DNA of 64,000 nt from Streptosporangium brasiliense (lineage in GTDB: Bacteria; Actinomycetota; Actinomycetes; Streptosporangiales; Streptosporangiaceae): positions 1,302,001 through 1,366,000 of the forward strand of contig NZ_JAUSRB010000001.1 of the NCBI RefSeq assembly GCF_030811595.1, read 5' to 3'. Shown in pieces: positions 8,858 to 17,485 of the stretch. Under the pieces are notes generated by a model. It saw only the letters and a program-made list of their open reading frames with translations. It did not search any database and was not told the DNA's origin. Made by a program: the position numbers and the translations under genes. Numbering within the stretch: position 1 is the stretch's first letter; the number at the start of each line of letters is the position of its first letter.

Positions 8858-9622
8858 TCAGAGGACTTTGCTGAGGAACAGTCGGGTGCGCCCGTGCCGG
8901 GGGGCGTCCAGCACCTGCGCGGGGGTGCCCCGCTCGACGACGCGGCCCCCGTCCATGAACACGACCGTGTCGGCGACCTCGCGGGCGAAGCCGATCTCGT
9001 GGGTGACGACGATCATGGTGGTGCCGCTCCGCGCGAGGTCCTTCACCACGTCGAGCACCTCCCCGACGAGTTCGGGGTCCAGGGCGGAGGTCGGCTCGTC
9101 GAAGAGGATGACCTTGGGCTCCAGGGCCAGGGCCCGGGCGATGGCGACCCGCTGCTGCTGGCCGCCGGACAGCTGCCGGGGGTAGGCGCCGGCCTTGTCG
9201 GCCAGCCCGACGCGCTCCAGCAGCCGGCCGGCCAGCGCGTCGACCTCGGCCCTCGGCCTGCGCTGGGCGGCCAGGGGAGCCTCGGTGACGTTCTGCCGCA
9301 CCGTCAGATGCGGGAACAGGTTGAAGTTCTGGAAGACGAAGCCGATCTTGGTCCGCTGTCGGAGGATCTCGCGCTCGGGCAGCTCGTGCAGCCGGTCGCC
9401 GACCCGGCGGTAGCCGACGAGTCCTCCGTCCACGCTGACCGACCCGCTGTCCACCTTCTCCAGGTGGTTGACGGTGCGCAGCAGGGTCGACTTGCCCGAC
9501 CCGGAGGGGCCGATGATCACCGTGACCTCGCCGGCGGTGACCTGGAGGTCCACCCCGCGCAGCACCTCCAGCGGTCCGAAGCTCTTGTGCACCTCCCGCA
9601 GGTCGACCATCGCGCTGCTCAT
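8858..9622 (-). CDS. polar amino-acid ABC importer, ATPase
   Basis: A 254-residue ATPase of the GlnQ/HisP type. Walker [11 protein letters not shown]-loop FVFQNFNLFPHLTV, signature LSGGQQQR, Walker [16 protein letters not shown] and the switch His in VVTHEIGFA are all intact. The ATG at 9622 overlaps the permease stop (ATGA), which shows coupled translation. An insert of about 15 residues after Walker A (around GYRRVGDRLHELPEREI) is a minor deviation seen in some family members. Confidence 0.9.
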   Translation of the reverse strand: MSSAMVDLREVHKSFGPLEVLRGVDLQVTAGEVTVIIGPSGSGKSTLLRTVNHLEKVDSGSVSVDGGLVGYRRVGDRLHELPEREILRQRTKIGFVFQNFNLFPHLTVRQNVTEAPLAAQRRPRAEVDALAGRLLERVGLADKAGAYPRQLSGGQQQRVAIARALALEPKVILFDEPTSALDPELVGEVLDVVKDLARSGTTMIVVTHEIGFAREVADTVVFMDGGRVVERGTPAQVLDAPRHGRTRLFLSKVL

Positions 9623-10536
9623 GCGCGGCCCTTCCCGTAGTGGCGCTCGAGGTAGTGCTGGACGACGGACATGACCGTGGTCATCACCAGGTACCAGATG
9701 GTGGCGACCAGCAGCAGCGCGATGACCCGGCCGTTGCGGTTGTAGATCACCTGGACCTGGTAGAAGAGCTCGGGCAGCGCCATGATGTAGACCACCGAGG
9801 TGCCCTTGACCAGGCCGATGATCTCGTTGCCGGCGGTGGGCACGATCGAGCGCATGGCCTGCGGCAGGATGATCCGCATCAGCTGCCTGGTCCTGGGGAT
9901 GCCCAGCGCGGCGGCCGCCTCCCGCTGGCCGTGGTCCACCGACAGCAGCCCCGCCCTGACGATCTCCGCGGCGTAGGCGGCCTGGTGGAGGGCGAGGCCG
10001 AGCGCGGCGGCGGTGACCGGGCCGATCAGGTCCATGGTGCCGATGTCGAAGAACGCCGGGCCGAACGGGACGCCGAAGGAGAGCCGCGGGTACAGCAGTG
10101 CCAGGTTGTACCAGAACAGCAGCTGCAGGATGAGCGGGATCGACCGGAACAGCGCGATGTAGCCCCAGGCCACCGACGACAGCAGCGGGTTGCCCGACAT
10201 GCGCATCAGCGCCAGCACGGTGCCCAGCAGGAAGCCGAAGACGATCCCGAGCGCGGTCAGCTCCAGGGTGAACAGCACCGAGCGCAGCACGGAGGGGGCG
10301 AAGAGGAACTCCCCGACCACCTCCCACTCCCACGCGGGGTTGGTGATCAGCGCGCTGGCCGCCATGGCCAGCAGCACGGCCACCGCCACGGCGGCCGCCC
10401 ACCGTCCCGGATGCCTGGTGGTGACCACCTTCGGCGCGGGGGCGCCGTCGCCCGCCGGTCCCGCCCGCCGGCCGGGGGCGGGCGCCGGTCGCGCTCCGTC
10501 GTGCGTGTCACCTACGTCCAGGAACTCCACAGCCAT
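9619..10536 (-). CDS. polar amino-acid ABC importer, permease
   Basis: A 305-residue integral membrane subunit of the HisM/GlnP type. After a cytoplasmic, proline-rich start of about 45 residues it has a first helix, then a long loop, then the conserved permease core with the EAA-type motif EAAAALGIPRTRQLMRIILPQA that docks on the ATPase. ATG at 10536 is preferred: GGAGAGG lies about 9 bases upstream. The open frame continues to 10704, but that extension is proline/arginine-rich and unlikely to be translated. First gene of a four-gene operon (permease, ATPase, binding protein, GNAT). Confidence 0.87.
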   Translation of the reverse strand: MAVEFLDVGDTHDGARPAPAPGRRAGPAGDGAPAPKVVTTRHPGRWAAAVAVAVLLAMAASALITNPAWEWEVVGEFLFAPSVLRSVLFTLELTALGIVFGFLLGTVLALMRMSGNPLLSSVAWGYIALFRSIPLILQLLFWYNLALLYPRLSFGVPFGPAFFDIGTMDLIGPVTAAALGLALHQAAYAAEIVRAGLLSVDHGQREAAAALGIPRTRQLMRIILPQAMRSIVPTAGNEIIGLVKGTSVVYIMALPELFYQVQVIYNRNGRVIALLLVATIWYLVMTTVMSVVQHYLERHYGKGRA

Positions 10537-10897
10537 GGTCGAAGCCTCTCCGCAGGTCGTCTGGGGGGTTGGGGGCGGCGGGCGCCGGGAGGGCCGGCGG
10601 CGCCGCGGTGCGGCACAGGTGGCGCGGGCCGATGCGACGCGGGCCGCCGGTCGGAGCCCGGCCTGCATGGCCTTCACTCCAACACAGGCGTCCAATTCCG
10701 TCAAGACCTACTTGTTTAGTGGGTTTTTAACGTGACCCCCCGGGACCACCTTCCGCCGGGCGCTGGGGGTGGGCCGCCGGAGGGCCGGGCCGCGCCGGGA
10801 GAGAGGATCGAAGAGCCTGCTCGGCGGGAGGATTAGCGCCCGCACGCGGAGGTAGGTGGCAGGAGTGAGGCACGGACCTTTCCGGGGGTGGGGATTC
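10537..10897. other. divergent intergenic region with a candidate operator
   Basis: Contains the control region for the amino-acid importer (minus strand) and ppk2 (plus strand). It includes an unusually AT-rich patch around 10707-10731 and an inverted repeat (listed separately). No gene is seen in it. A TTGACG on the minus strand near 10699 could be a -35 element, but no good -10 follows at the right spacing. Confidence 0.35.
10707..10723. promoter_or_regulatory. CCTACT-N5-AGTGGG inverted repeat
   Basis: An imperfect inverted repeat with one mismatch, arms CCTACT and AGTGGG around TGTTT, in the AT-rich patch upstream of the amino-acid importer operon and ppk2. It is placed about 170 bp from each start codon. 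It may be a repressor site regulating uptake of the transported amino acid. The factor is unknown. Confidence 0.35.
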
Positions 10898-11854
10898 ATG
10901 ACAGGCGTGCTGGGCGAGGAGCCCGCAGAGGGGCGGTTCCCCGTGCTCGACGTGCGCACGGCCGTGGCCCGCAGCGATCTGCTGGAGGAGCTGCCGAACC
11001 TGCGGGTCCTGGACGATGACGACGACGATCCCGTCCTGGTACGGCTGGACGGCACACCGGTGGACACCTGGCGGGAGAAATATCCCTACGGCGAGCGGAT
11101 GGACCGCTCGGAGTACGACCGGCTCAAGCGGCTGCTCCAGATCGAGCTGCTCAAGCTGCAGTACTGGATCAAGGACACCGGCGGGCGGCTGGTCGTCCTG
11201 TTCGAGGGGCGTGACGCGGCGGGCAAGGGCGGCACCATCAAGCGGTTCATGGAGCACCTCAACCCGCGCGGGGCCAGTGTGGTCGCGCTGGAGAAGCCGA
11301 GCGAGCGCGAGAGCACCCAGTGGTACTTCCAGCGCTACGTCTCGCACCTGCCGGCCGCGGGGGAGATGGTCTTCTTCGACCGCTCCTGGTACAACCGCGC
11401 GGGGGTGGAGCGGGTGATGGGCTTCTGCTCGCCCGAGGAGTATCTGGAGTTCATGGAGCAGGCCCCCGAGTTCGAGCGCATGCTCGTGCGCGACGGCATC
11501 CGGCTGGTGAAGTTCTGGTTCTCGGTCTCCCGCTCCGAGCAGCGCACCCGGTTCGTGATCCGCCAGGTCGATCCGGTGCGGCAGTGGAAGCTGTCGCCCA
11601 TGGACCTGCAGTCGCTGGACAAGTGGGAGAACTACACCGAGGCCAAGGAGGACATGTTCCTCTACACAGACACCGAGCACGCGCCGTGGACGGTGATCAA
11701 GAGCAACGACAAGAAGCGCGCCAGGATCGAGGCCATGCGCCACCTGCTCAGCCAGTTCGAGTATGACAACAAGGACCACGAGGTCGTGGGCGAGCCCGAC
11801 CCCAGGATCGTCGTCCAGGCCGCCGACCTGTTCGACGACGACCGCACGCGCTGA
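10898..11854 (+). CDS. ppk2: polyphosphate kinase 2
   Basis: A 318-residue PPK2-family enzyme that transfers phosphate between polyphosphate and nucleoside diphosphates. Signatures seen are Walker A FEGRDAAGKGG, the lid region ESTQWYFQRYVSHLPAAGE, Walker B DRSWYNRAGVERVMGFC and the DPVRQWKLSPMDLQS segment, all characteristic of one-domain PPK2. A short acidic run (seven Asp in DDDDDD-like form) precedes the catalytic domain. ATG at 10898 is chosen; GTGs at 10856 and 10865 lie behind a GGAGG at 10848 and could add 11-14 residues. Monocistronic; converges on potC. Confidence 0.92.
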   Translation: MTGVLGEEPAEGRFPVLDVRTAVARSDLLEELPNLRVLDDDDDDPVLVRLDGTPVDTWREKYPYGERMDRSEYDRLKRLLQIELLKLQYWIKDTGGRLVVLFEGRDAAGKGGTIKRFMEHLNPRGASVVALEKPSERESTQWYFQRYVSHLPAAGEMVFFDRSWYNRAGVERVMGFCSPEEYLEFMEQAPEFERMLVRDGIRLVKFWFSVSRSEQRTRFVIRQVDPVRQWKLSPMDLQSLDKWENYTEAKEDMFLYTDTEHAPWTVIKSNDKKRARIEAMRHLLSQFEYDNKDHEVVGEPDPRIVVQAADLFDDDRTR

Positions 11855-11857
11855 AGC

Positions 11858-11905
11858 GGCGGCGCCGGGACCACCGCCCGGTCAGCGGGTCCCGGCACCG
11901 CCGCC
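11858..11905. terminator. bidirectional terminator-like hairpin between ppk2 and potC
   Basis: Inverted repeat GCCGGGACC (11864-11872) / GGTCCCGGC (11888-11896) extended by GGCGGC/GCCGCC arms with a 3-base bulge. It overlaps the last codons of potC. No T-run follows, as is usual in actinomycetes. Confidence 0.5.
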
Positions 11906-12691
11906 GGACAGGCGCTGGGCGAGGTAGATGGGGACGACCGACAGGATGATCAGGGCGGCGGCGACCACGTTGACCACGGGGGCCTGGTTCGGGCGGAAGA
12001 GGTTCTCGAAGATCCACAGCGGGAGGGTCCTGACCCCGGCCCCCGCGGTGAACGTGGTCACGATGATCTCGTCGAAGGACAGGGCGAAGGACAGCAGGCC
12101 GCCCGCGAGCAGTGCCGAGCGCACCATCGGGAAGGTGACCAGCCGGAAGGTGGTGAAGGTGTCGGCCCCCAGGTCGGCCGAGGCCTCCTCGACGGAGGCG
12201 CCCAGGCGGCCCAGGCGGGCCAGCATGTTGTTGTAGACCGTCACCACGCAGAAGGTGGCGTGCCCGACGATCACGGTGAACAGGCCCAGGCCCACGCCGA
12301 AGGGCTCCAGCACCGTCCGGAAGGCGTTGTTCAGCGCGATGCCGGTGACGATGCCGGGCAGGGCGATCGGCAGCACGATCAGCAGCGAGACCGTGTTCCG
12401 GCCGAAGAAGGCGTAACGCTGGATCGCGAAGGCGACCATCGTGCCCAGCACCAGGGCGATCGCGGTGGCTCCCACTCCCGCCTGGACCGAGGTCCACAGC
12501 GCCTCGCGCACGCCGGCGGAGTTCCAGGCCGCCTCCCACCACCGGACGGTGAACCCGGTGGGCGGCCAGCCGAAGGTGCGGTCGGCGTTGAAGGAGTTGA
12601 GCAGCACGATCAGCAGCGGCACGTAGACGACGCCGAGACCGGCGGCCAGCGCGGTCCACAGTGCCACGCGGGCCGGGCGGGACAGGTTCAC
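11882..12691 (-). CDS. potC: polyamine-type ABC importer, permease II
   Basis: A 269-residue membrane protein of the PotC family with about six helices. The permease docking motif is EEASADLGADTFTTFRLVTFP, followed by FALSFDEIIVTTFTAG, which is characteristic of spermidine/putrescine permeases. The GTG at 12691 overlaps the potB stop codon. Last gene of the potA-potD-potB-potC operon. Transport substrate assumed to be a polyamine by family; not proven. Confidence 0.88.
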   Translation of the reverse strand: MNLSRPARVALWTALAAGLGVVYVPLLIVLLNSFNADRTFGWPPTGFTVRWWEAAWNSAGVREALWTSVQAGVGATAIALVLGTMVAFAIQRYAFFGRNTVSLLIVLPIALPGIVTGIALNNAFRTVLEPFGVGLGLFTVIVGHATFCVVTVYNNMLARLGRLGASVEEASADLGADTFTTFRLVTFPMVRSALLAGGLLSFALSFDEIIVTTFTAGAGVRTLPLWIFENLFRPNQAPVVNVVAAALIILSVVPIYLAQRLSGGGAGTR

Positions 12692-13551
12692 AGGTTCTCC
12701 AGGGCGCCGGTGCGGCGGACCGCGGTGAGGTAGACCAGCATGATCATCACGGGGACGGTGGCGACCGCCGCGGCGAACGGCAGGTTGTTGGCGGCGCCGA
12801 TGTTGTCGTAGACGACGTTGCCGATGAGCTGTGACTTGCCGCCCACGATCTTCACGGCGATGTAGTCGCCGAGTGACAGGGAGAAGGTGAAGACCGAGCC
12901 CGCGACCGCGGCCGGGAAGGTGAGCGGCCACACCACCGTCCGGAACGTCCGCCAGCCGCGCGCCCCCAGGTCGCCCGCCGCCTCCAGCAGCGAGCCGGGC
13001 AGCCGTTCGAGGCCGGCGTAGATCGGCAGGATCATGTACGGCAGCCACAGGTAGGACAGGGTCAGGACCGTGGCGGTCAGGCCGTATCCCCAGCCGAGGA
13101 CGCCGTCGGAGGAGAGCATGATCCGCCAGGCGTAGGCCTTCACCAGGTAGGAGGCCCACAGCGGGGTCAGCACCGCGATCACCAGCCAGCGCTGCGCGCG
13201 GGGGGAGGCCAGCTTGGCCATCGCGAACGCCATCGGGAACGCGATCACCAGGTCGATCAGCGTCACCGCGGCGGCCACCCCCACCGAGCGCAGGGCGATC
13301 GTCCGGTATACCTCGCCGGTGAACAGGTCCTGGAAGTTGGCCCAGGTGAACTCCTTGACCAGGTCGCCGGTGAAGGTGTCGGTGCTCCAGAAGGCCGTGA
13401 CGAACAGGGCGGCCAGGGCGCCGAGGTAGGCGACGCCGAGCCAGAGCATCGGGGCCGACAGCAGCAGCGACAGCCGTACGCCCGCGTGCCGGTGCAGGAA
13501 GGCGGCGAGCCTGCGTCGCGGCGCGCGGCCCGCCGTTGCGGTGGTGTTCAG
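12688..13551 (-). CDS. potB: polyamine-type ABC importer, permease I (probable CTG start)
   Basis: A 287-residue PotB-type permease: about six membrane helices, docking motif EAAGDLGARGWRTFRTVVWPL and the SLGDYIAVKIVGG segment of the family. No ATG, GTG or TTG is available in frame between the upstream potD stop (13620) and the first membrane helix. A CTG at 13549-13551 follows AAGGAG with six bases between, so it is the most likely start. Starting at the next Met would remove part of helix 1. It overlaps potC. An N-terminal sequencing error is the alternative. Confidence 0.82.
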   Translation of the reverse strand: MNTTATAGRAPRRRLAAFLHRHAGVRLSLLLSAPMLWLGVAYLGALAALFVTAFWSTDTFTGDLVKEFTWANFQDLFTGEVYRTIALRSVGVAAAVTLIDLVIAFPMAFAMAKLASPRAQRWLVIAVLTPLWASYLVKAYAWRIMLSSDGVLGWGYGLTATVLTLSYLWLPYMILPIYAGLERLPGSLLEAAGDLGARGWRTFRTVVWPLTFPAAVAGSVFTFSLSLGDYIAVKIVGGKSQLIGNVVYDNIGAANNLPFAAAVATVPVMIMLVYLTAVRRTGALENL

Positions 13552-13619
13552 CGTGGGCTCCTTGCCATGTGGGGGGGAGACGGCCGGTGCGGCGGGCGCC
13601 GGGACGCCCGCCGCCGGGA

Positions 13620-14843
13620 TCAGCCCTTGATCTCGGTCCAGGCCCTGGTCCACTCGGAGTAGTCCTTGCACTTGACGTCCGTGCGGCCGTCCAGGCACTG
13701 GGCGATCGGCGTGGTCCAGAACCAGACCTTGGAGAAGTAGGTCTCGTCGGTGGCGTGGAAGGTCTCGCAGTGCTTGGGATCGGCGGTCAGCTCGCAGGAG
13801 GCGGAGTTGGCGGGAGCCTCCCCGAAGTATTCGGCGACCTGGGCGTTGGCCTTGGGGGAGATGATCCAGTCCATCCACTTGTAGGCGCAGTTCGGGTGCT
13901 TGGCCGCGGCGGCGACCATCCAGGTGTCCGACCAGCCGGTCGCGCCCTCCTTGGGCAGGGTCACCTCGACCGGCGCCTTGTCGGCCTTGGCCACGTTGGC
14001 GATGACCTGCCAGGTGGTGCCGACCACCGAGTCGCCGCTCTTGAAGGCCTGGACCTCCTTGGTGTAGTCGGACCAGTATTCGCCGACGAGCTTGCGCTGC
14101 TGCTTGAGCAGGTCCACCGCGGCCTGGAACTGCCCGTCGTCCAGCGCGTAGGGGTTCTTGATGCCGAGGTCGGGCTTGGTCGCCATCAGGTACAGGGCCG
14201 CGTCGGCGATGTAGATGGGCGAGTCGTAGGCGGTGATCTTCCCCGCGTACGGCGAGGCGGGGGCGAACACCACGCTCCAGGAGTCGGGCGCGGGCTTGAC
14301 CGTGTCGGTCCGCCACATCAGCAGGTTGGCCCCGCGGCCGTGCGGCACGCCGTAGGCGACCCCGCCGACCGAGTTCCACGCCTTGTTCTTCAGGCCCTCG
14401 AAGACGCCGGCGTAGTTGGGGATCAGCGAGGTGTTGACCGGCGCGACCGTCCCGGAGGCGATCAGGCGCAGCGAGGCGTCACCGGAGGCGGAGACGGCGT
14501 CGTACTCGCCGGTCTTCATCAGGTTGACCATCTCGTCGGACGTGCCGGCGGTCTTGGAGTTGACCTGGCAGCCGGTGGCCTTCTCGAACGGGGTGACCCA
14601 GTCGACCTTGGGGTCGTTGGTGCCGTCTTCGGCGTAGCCGGCCCAGTGGACCAGGTTGACCTGGCCCTCGCCCGCGCCGAGCGACTTCGGCGCGTCGAGC
14701 TTGGGCGGGGTGAAACCGCTCCGGCCCGGAGCGGCGGCGGTGCCGGGCTCCGGGGCGGAGGAGCCGCCGCAGGCGGTGGCGGCGGCGAGGGTGAGCGCGG
14801 ACAGGGCGACCGCGCCGTTCCTGACGAGAATCCGGGGACGCAT
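13620..14843 (-). CDS. potD: polyamine-type ABC importer, substrate-binding lipoprotein
   Basis: A 407-residue extracytoplasmic binding protein with a lipoprotein signal (LAAATAC, Cys25) and a Gly/Ser/Pro linker. Mature sequence shows PotD-type features: VNLVHWAGYAED, EKATGCQVNSKTAGTSDEMVNLM, and VVGTTWQVIANVAK. It is longer than E. coli PotD (about 350 residues) because of the linker and four extra Cys near the C-terminus (SCELTADPKHCETF and QCLDG..DVKC), which may form disulfides. Ligand likely polyamine or a related cation. Confidence 0.86.
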   Translation of the reverse strand: MRPRILVRNGAVALSALTLAAATACGGSSAPEPGTAAAPGRSGFTPPKLDAPKSLGAGEGQVNLVHWAGYAEDGTNDPKVDWVTPFEKATGCQVNSKTAGTSDEMVNLMKTGEYDAVSASGDASLRLIASGTVAPVNTSLIPNYAGVFEGLKNKAWNSVGGVAYGVPHGRGANLLMWRTDTVKPAPDSWSVVFAPASPYAGKITAYDSPIYIADAALYLMATKPDLGIKNPYALDDGQFQAAVDLLKQQRKLVGEYWSDYTKEVQAFKSGDSVVGTTWQVIANVAKADKAPVEVTLPKEGATGWSDTWMVAAAAKHPNCAYKWMDWIISPKANAQVAEYFGEAPANSASCELTADPKHCETFHATDETYFSKVWFWTTPIAQCLDGRTDVKCKDYSEWTRAWTEIKG

Positions 14844-14859
14844 GTGATGACGACCTTTC

Positions 14860-15888
14860 TTACGGGACGATCGCGAACTCGTGTCTGCGGTTCCAGACGA
14901 GCCGGACCCTGGTGCCGCGCAGGCCCATCACGTCCATGGACGAGACCTGCAGATTCTGCTGGAGCGCGATGAGCCGTCCGCCCGCGTCGAGATCGACCAC
15001 GAAGCGGGTGGCGGGCCCGGCGTAGACGACCTCGCCGACGGTGCCCGTCGCGCTGTGCTCGGCGTCGCCGACCTCGTCACTGAGCCCGGCCACGCGTAGT
15101 TTCTCCGGCCGTACGCTGAAGGTGCCCTCTCTGCCGAGCACGGAGCGCGCGGCCTCGCCGGAGATCAGGTTGGAGGTGCCGACGAACCCCGCGACGAACG
15201 TGCTGGCCGGCTGCTCGTAGATCTCGGCCGGGGTGCCGACCTGCTCGATCCGGCCCCGGTCGAACACCGCCACCCGGTCGCTCATGGTCAGCGCCTCCTC
15301 CTGGTCGTGGGTGACGAACAGGAAGGTGATGCCGACCTCGCGCTGGATGGACTTGAGCTCGACCTGCATCTCCTCGCGGAGCTTGAGGTCCAGCGCGCCG
15401 AGCGGCTCGTCCAGCAGTAGCACGCGGGGGCGGTTGACCAGGGCGCGGGCCAGGGCGACCCGCTGGCGCTGGCCGCCCGACAGCTGGCCGGGCCTGCGCC
15501 GCTCCAGGCCCTCCAGCCGGACCGAGGCCAGCGCGGCCAGGGCCCGCTCGCGCCGCTCGGCCCTGGGGACCCGCTTGACGCGCAGGCCGTACTCGACGTT
15601 GTCCACCACGTTCATGTGCGGGAACAGCGCGTAGTCCTGGAAGACGGTGTTGACGTCCCGCTCGAAGGGGGCGAGCCGGGTGACGTCGACGCCACCGAGC
15701 TCGACCGTGCCCGCGGTGGGGGACTCGAAGCCGGCGATCATCCGCAGCACGGTCGTCTTCCCCGAACCCGAGGGCCCGAGCATGGCGAAGAACTCGCCGT
15801 CGGCGATGTCGAGGTCGACACCGGTGACCGCGTCCACGGCGCCGAAGCTCTTGCGGAGGCCGCTCAGCCTCACAGCTGGGTCTGACAT
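14860..15888 (-). CDS. potA: polyamine-type ABC importer, ATPase
   Basis: A 342-residue ATPase with a C-terminal TOBE regulatory domain. Walker A GPSGSGKTT, signature LSGGQRQR, Walker B LLLDEPLGALD, switch His in FVTHDQEEA. The ATG at 15900 cannot be the start because it lies inside the -10 hexamer; ATG 15888 sits 7 bp after that hexamer, so the mRNA is probably leaderless. First gene of the operon, 16 bp before potD. Confidence 0.9.
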   Translation of the reverse strand: MSDPAVRLSGLRKSFGAVDAVTGVDLDIADGEFFAMLGPSGSGKTTVLRMIAGFESPTAGTVELGGVDVTRLAPFERDVNTVFQDYALFPHMNVVDNVEYGLRVKRVPRAERRERALAALASVRLEGLERRRPGQLSGGQRQRVALARALVNRPRVLLLDEPLGALDLKLREEMQVELKSIQREVGITFLFVTHDQEEALTMSDRVAVFDRGRIEQVGTPAEIYEQPASTFVAGFVGTSNLISGEAARSVLGREGTFSVRPEKLRVAGLSDEVGDAEHSATGTVGEVVYAGPATRFVVDLDAGGRLIALQQNLQVSSMDVMGLRGTRVRLVWNRRHEFAIVP

Positions 15889-15895
15889 GGCCGAA

Positions 15896-15924
15896 AACAT
15901 ATGGGGTTAAATGTTTTGTTGCAA
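15896..15924 (-). promoter_or_regulatory. potA promoter (leaderless)
   Basis: On the minus strand: -35 TTGCAA (15919-15924), a 17-bp spacer (15902-15918), and -10 TATGTT (15896-15901). The start codon at 15888 follows after 7 bp. This is one of the best matches to the housekeeping consensus in the window. The region also serves the divergent fadR-type gene, so it is the likely operator zone for it. Confidence 0.65.
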
Positions 15925-16033
15925 GGCCCGATCCGGTATCACTGGTGCGAGCGCCAGAAAAAAGCGGCGTTTGCGACAGTCCCTGCACCCGGGCGGGGAT
16001 CCGCGTGACCGTCGAGGGGCGGAGGGTGCGACC

Positions 16034-16756
16034 GTGGCCGACATCTCGGGGGGCGCCCGGCTGGCCGCGTTCGCGCCGGTGGACAGCACCGCGCGGGTGG
16101 ACGCCGTGGTCAGGCGGCTCACCGACGCCATCGCCCTGGGCCTGCTCGCCGACGGCGAGCAGCTTCCGAGCGAGGCCGAGCTCGCCGCCCAGCTCGGCGT
16201 CTCCACGGTGACGCTGCGCGAGGCCCTGATGGCCCTGCGGCAGCAGGGCATGGTCGAGACGCGGCGGGGGCGCGGCGGCGGCAGCTTCGTGCGGGTGCCC
16301 AAGGAGGCGCCCGGACTGGCCGGGCGGCTGCGCGCCTTCACGGTGGAGGAGCTGCGCGACCTGGGCGACCACTACGCGGCCATCGCCGGGGCGGCGGCCA
16401 GGCTGGCCGCCCAGCGGGCGCTGCCGGAGGACCTCGCGCCGCTGCGGCGGACGCTGCGGGAGATGTCCGAGGCCCGGGACGAGGCGCAGCTGCGCAGGCT
16501 GCACGGCCGTTTCCACATCGAGGTGGCGGCCGTGTCGCAGTCGGCGAGACTCACTCAGGAGGAGATCCGGTTACAGGCTGACATCGGACCGTTGCTCTGG
16601 CTCGCCCACGTGGGAGAGGATGGGCCGTCGGCTCGGCACCACGCCATCGCCGAGGCCATCAGTCGAGGCGACGACGGCCAGGCCAGGAGCCTGGCCGAGC
16701 GGCACGTCCTCGACGCGGTGGAACACCTCATCGAACTGCGTCTGCGGCAGCCGTGA
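16034..16756 (+). CDS. FadR/GntR-family transcriptional regulator
   Basis: A 240-residue repressor with an N-terminal winged helix-turn-helix (LPSEAELAAQLGVSTVTLREALMALRQQGMVETRRGRGGGSF is the family hallmark in two parts, about residues 43-88) and a C-terminal FCD effector domain containing the RFHIEVAAVSQS and HHAIAEAISRGD metal/ligand-binding helices. The GTG at 16034 has GGAGGG seven bases upstream; the open frame starts earlier but is not convincing. Divergent from potA, so it likely controls the polyamine importer in response to a small acid or amine. Confidence 0.85.
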   Translation: MADISGGARLAAFAPVDSTARVDAVVRRLTDAIALGLLADGEQLPSEAELAAQLGVSTVTLREALMALRQQGMVETRRGRGGGSFVRVPKEAPGLAGRLRAFTVEELRDLGDHYAAIAGAAARLAAQRALPEDLAPLRRTLREMSEARDEAQLRRLHGRFHIEVAAVSQSARLTQEEIRLQADIGPLLWLAHVGEDGPSARHHAIAEAISRGDDGQARSLAERHVLDAVEHLIELRLRQP

Positions 16757-16786
16757 CGGTCAGCGTGTCTAGGGCGGTGGGGCGAC

Positions 16787-17485
16787 GTGAGCGAACAGGG
16801 GACGCTGCCGGCGTCCGGCGCCGCGGCCGAGGCGGTGGACGAGATCGTGGAGGGCGTCTTCGCCCGGCTCCATCGGGTGCGCGAGGCCGCGGTCCGCGCC
16901 GTGGGCCAGGCGCCGGTCAGCGCCGACCTGGCCGCGCTGCGCCCGGTGCTCTTCCCGCTGCTGGGCGGCCTGGTCTCCGGCATCGGGTTCATCGCCGCGC
17001 CCGGCCTGCTGGCCGACGCGCCGTGGCACCTGGAGTGGTGGCAGGAGAGCGCCTCGGGCGAGCCGGTGCGGCTGATAAGGGACATGGACCCCGCCAGCAG
17101 CGCGTTCTACGACTACACGCACTGGGACTGGTTCGCCGGTCCGCGCTCCGGCGCCGGGCACACGCTCGCCGGCCCCTACGTCGACTTCCTGTGCACCGAC
17201 GAATACTCCCTCACCCTGTCGGTGCCCGTGCTCAGGGGCGGGGAGTTCATCGGGGTGGCGGCGGCGGACGTGCTCGTGCGCCGCTTCGAGGTGGCCGTCG
17301 CGCCGGTGCTCCGCGGGATCGGGGGGCCGGCCTTCCTGGTCAACGGCTCCGGCCGGGTGGTGGCCTCCACCACCGCCAGATGGCTGGCCGGGTCGGTCTT
17401 CCGCGGCGCCCCCGGCATGTCCCTCCGGCCATGCCGGACGTCACCCCTCTCCCTGGTTGCGGCACAATTGCCGCATGTCCCTTGA
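16787..17485 (+). CDS. Cache-domain sensor-like protein without output domain
   Basis: A 232-residue protein, 30 bp after the FadR-type gene. Its middle part ([24 protein letters not shown], then [30 protein letters not shown]) matches the PDC/Cache ligand-binding fold normally found in chemoreceptors and kinases. No clear signal peptide, membrane helix pair or output domain is seen, so it probably binds a small ligand in the cytoplasm or acts with the regulator. The last 25 residues (after PGMSLRPC) look non-homologous and overlap the hisI start, which may reflect a frameshift near the end. Confidence 0.65.
   Translation: MSEQGTLPASGAAAEAVDEIVEGVFARLHRVREAAVRAVGQAPVSADLAALRPVLFPLLGGLVSGIGFIAAPGLLADAPWHLEWWQESASGEPVRLIRDMDPASSAFYDYTHWDWFAGPRSGAGHTLAGPYVDFLCTDEYSLTLSVPVLRGGEFIGVAAADVLVRRFEVAVAPVLRGIGGPAFLVNGSGRVVASTTARWLAGSVFRGAPGMSLRPCRTSPLSLVAAQLPHVP
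17459..17474 (+). promoter_or_regulatory. possible leaderless hisI promoter with inverted repeat
   Basis: GCGGCA-CAAT-TGCCGC lies directly before the hisI ATG. CACAAT (17463-17468) is 6 bp from the start, the spacing seen for leaderless promoters elsewhere in the window. The dyad could bind a regulator. No -35 element is clear. Confidence 0.3.
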
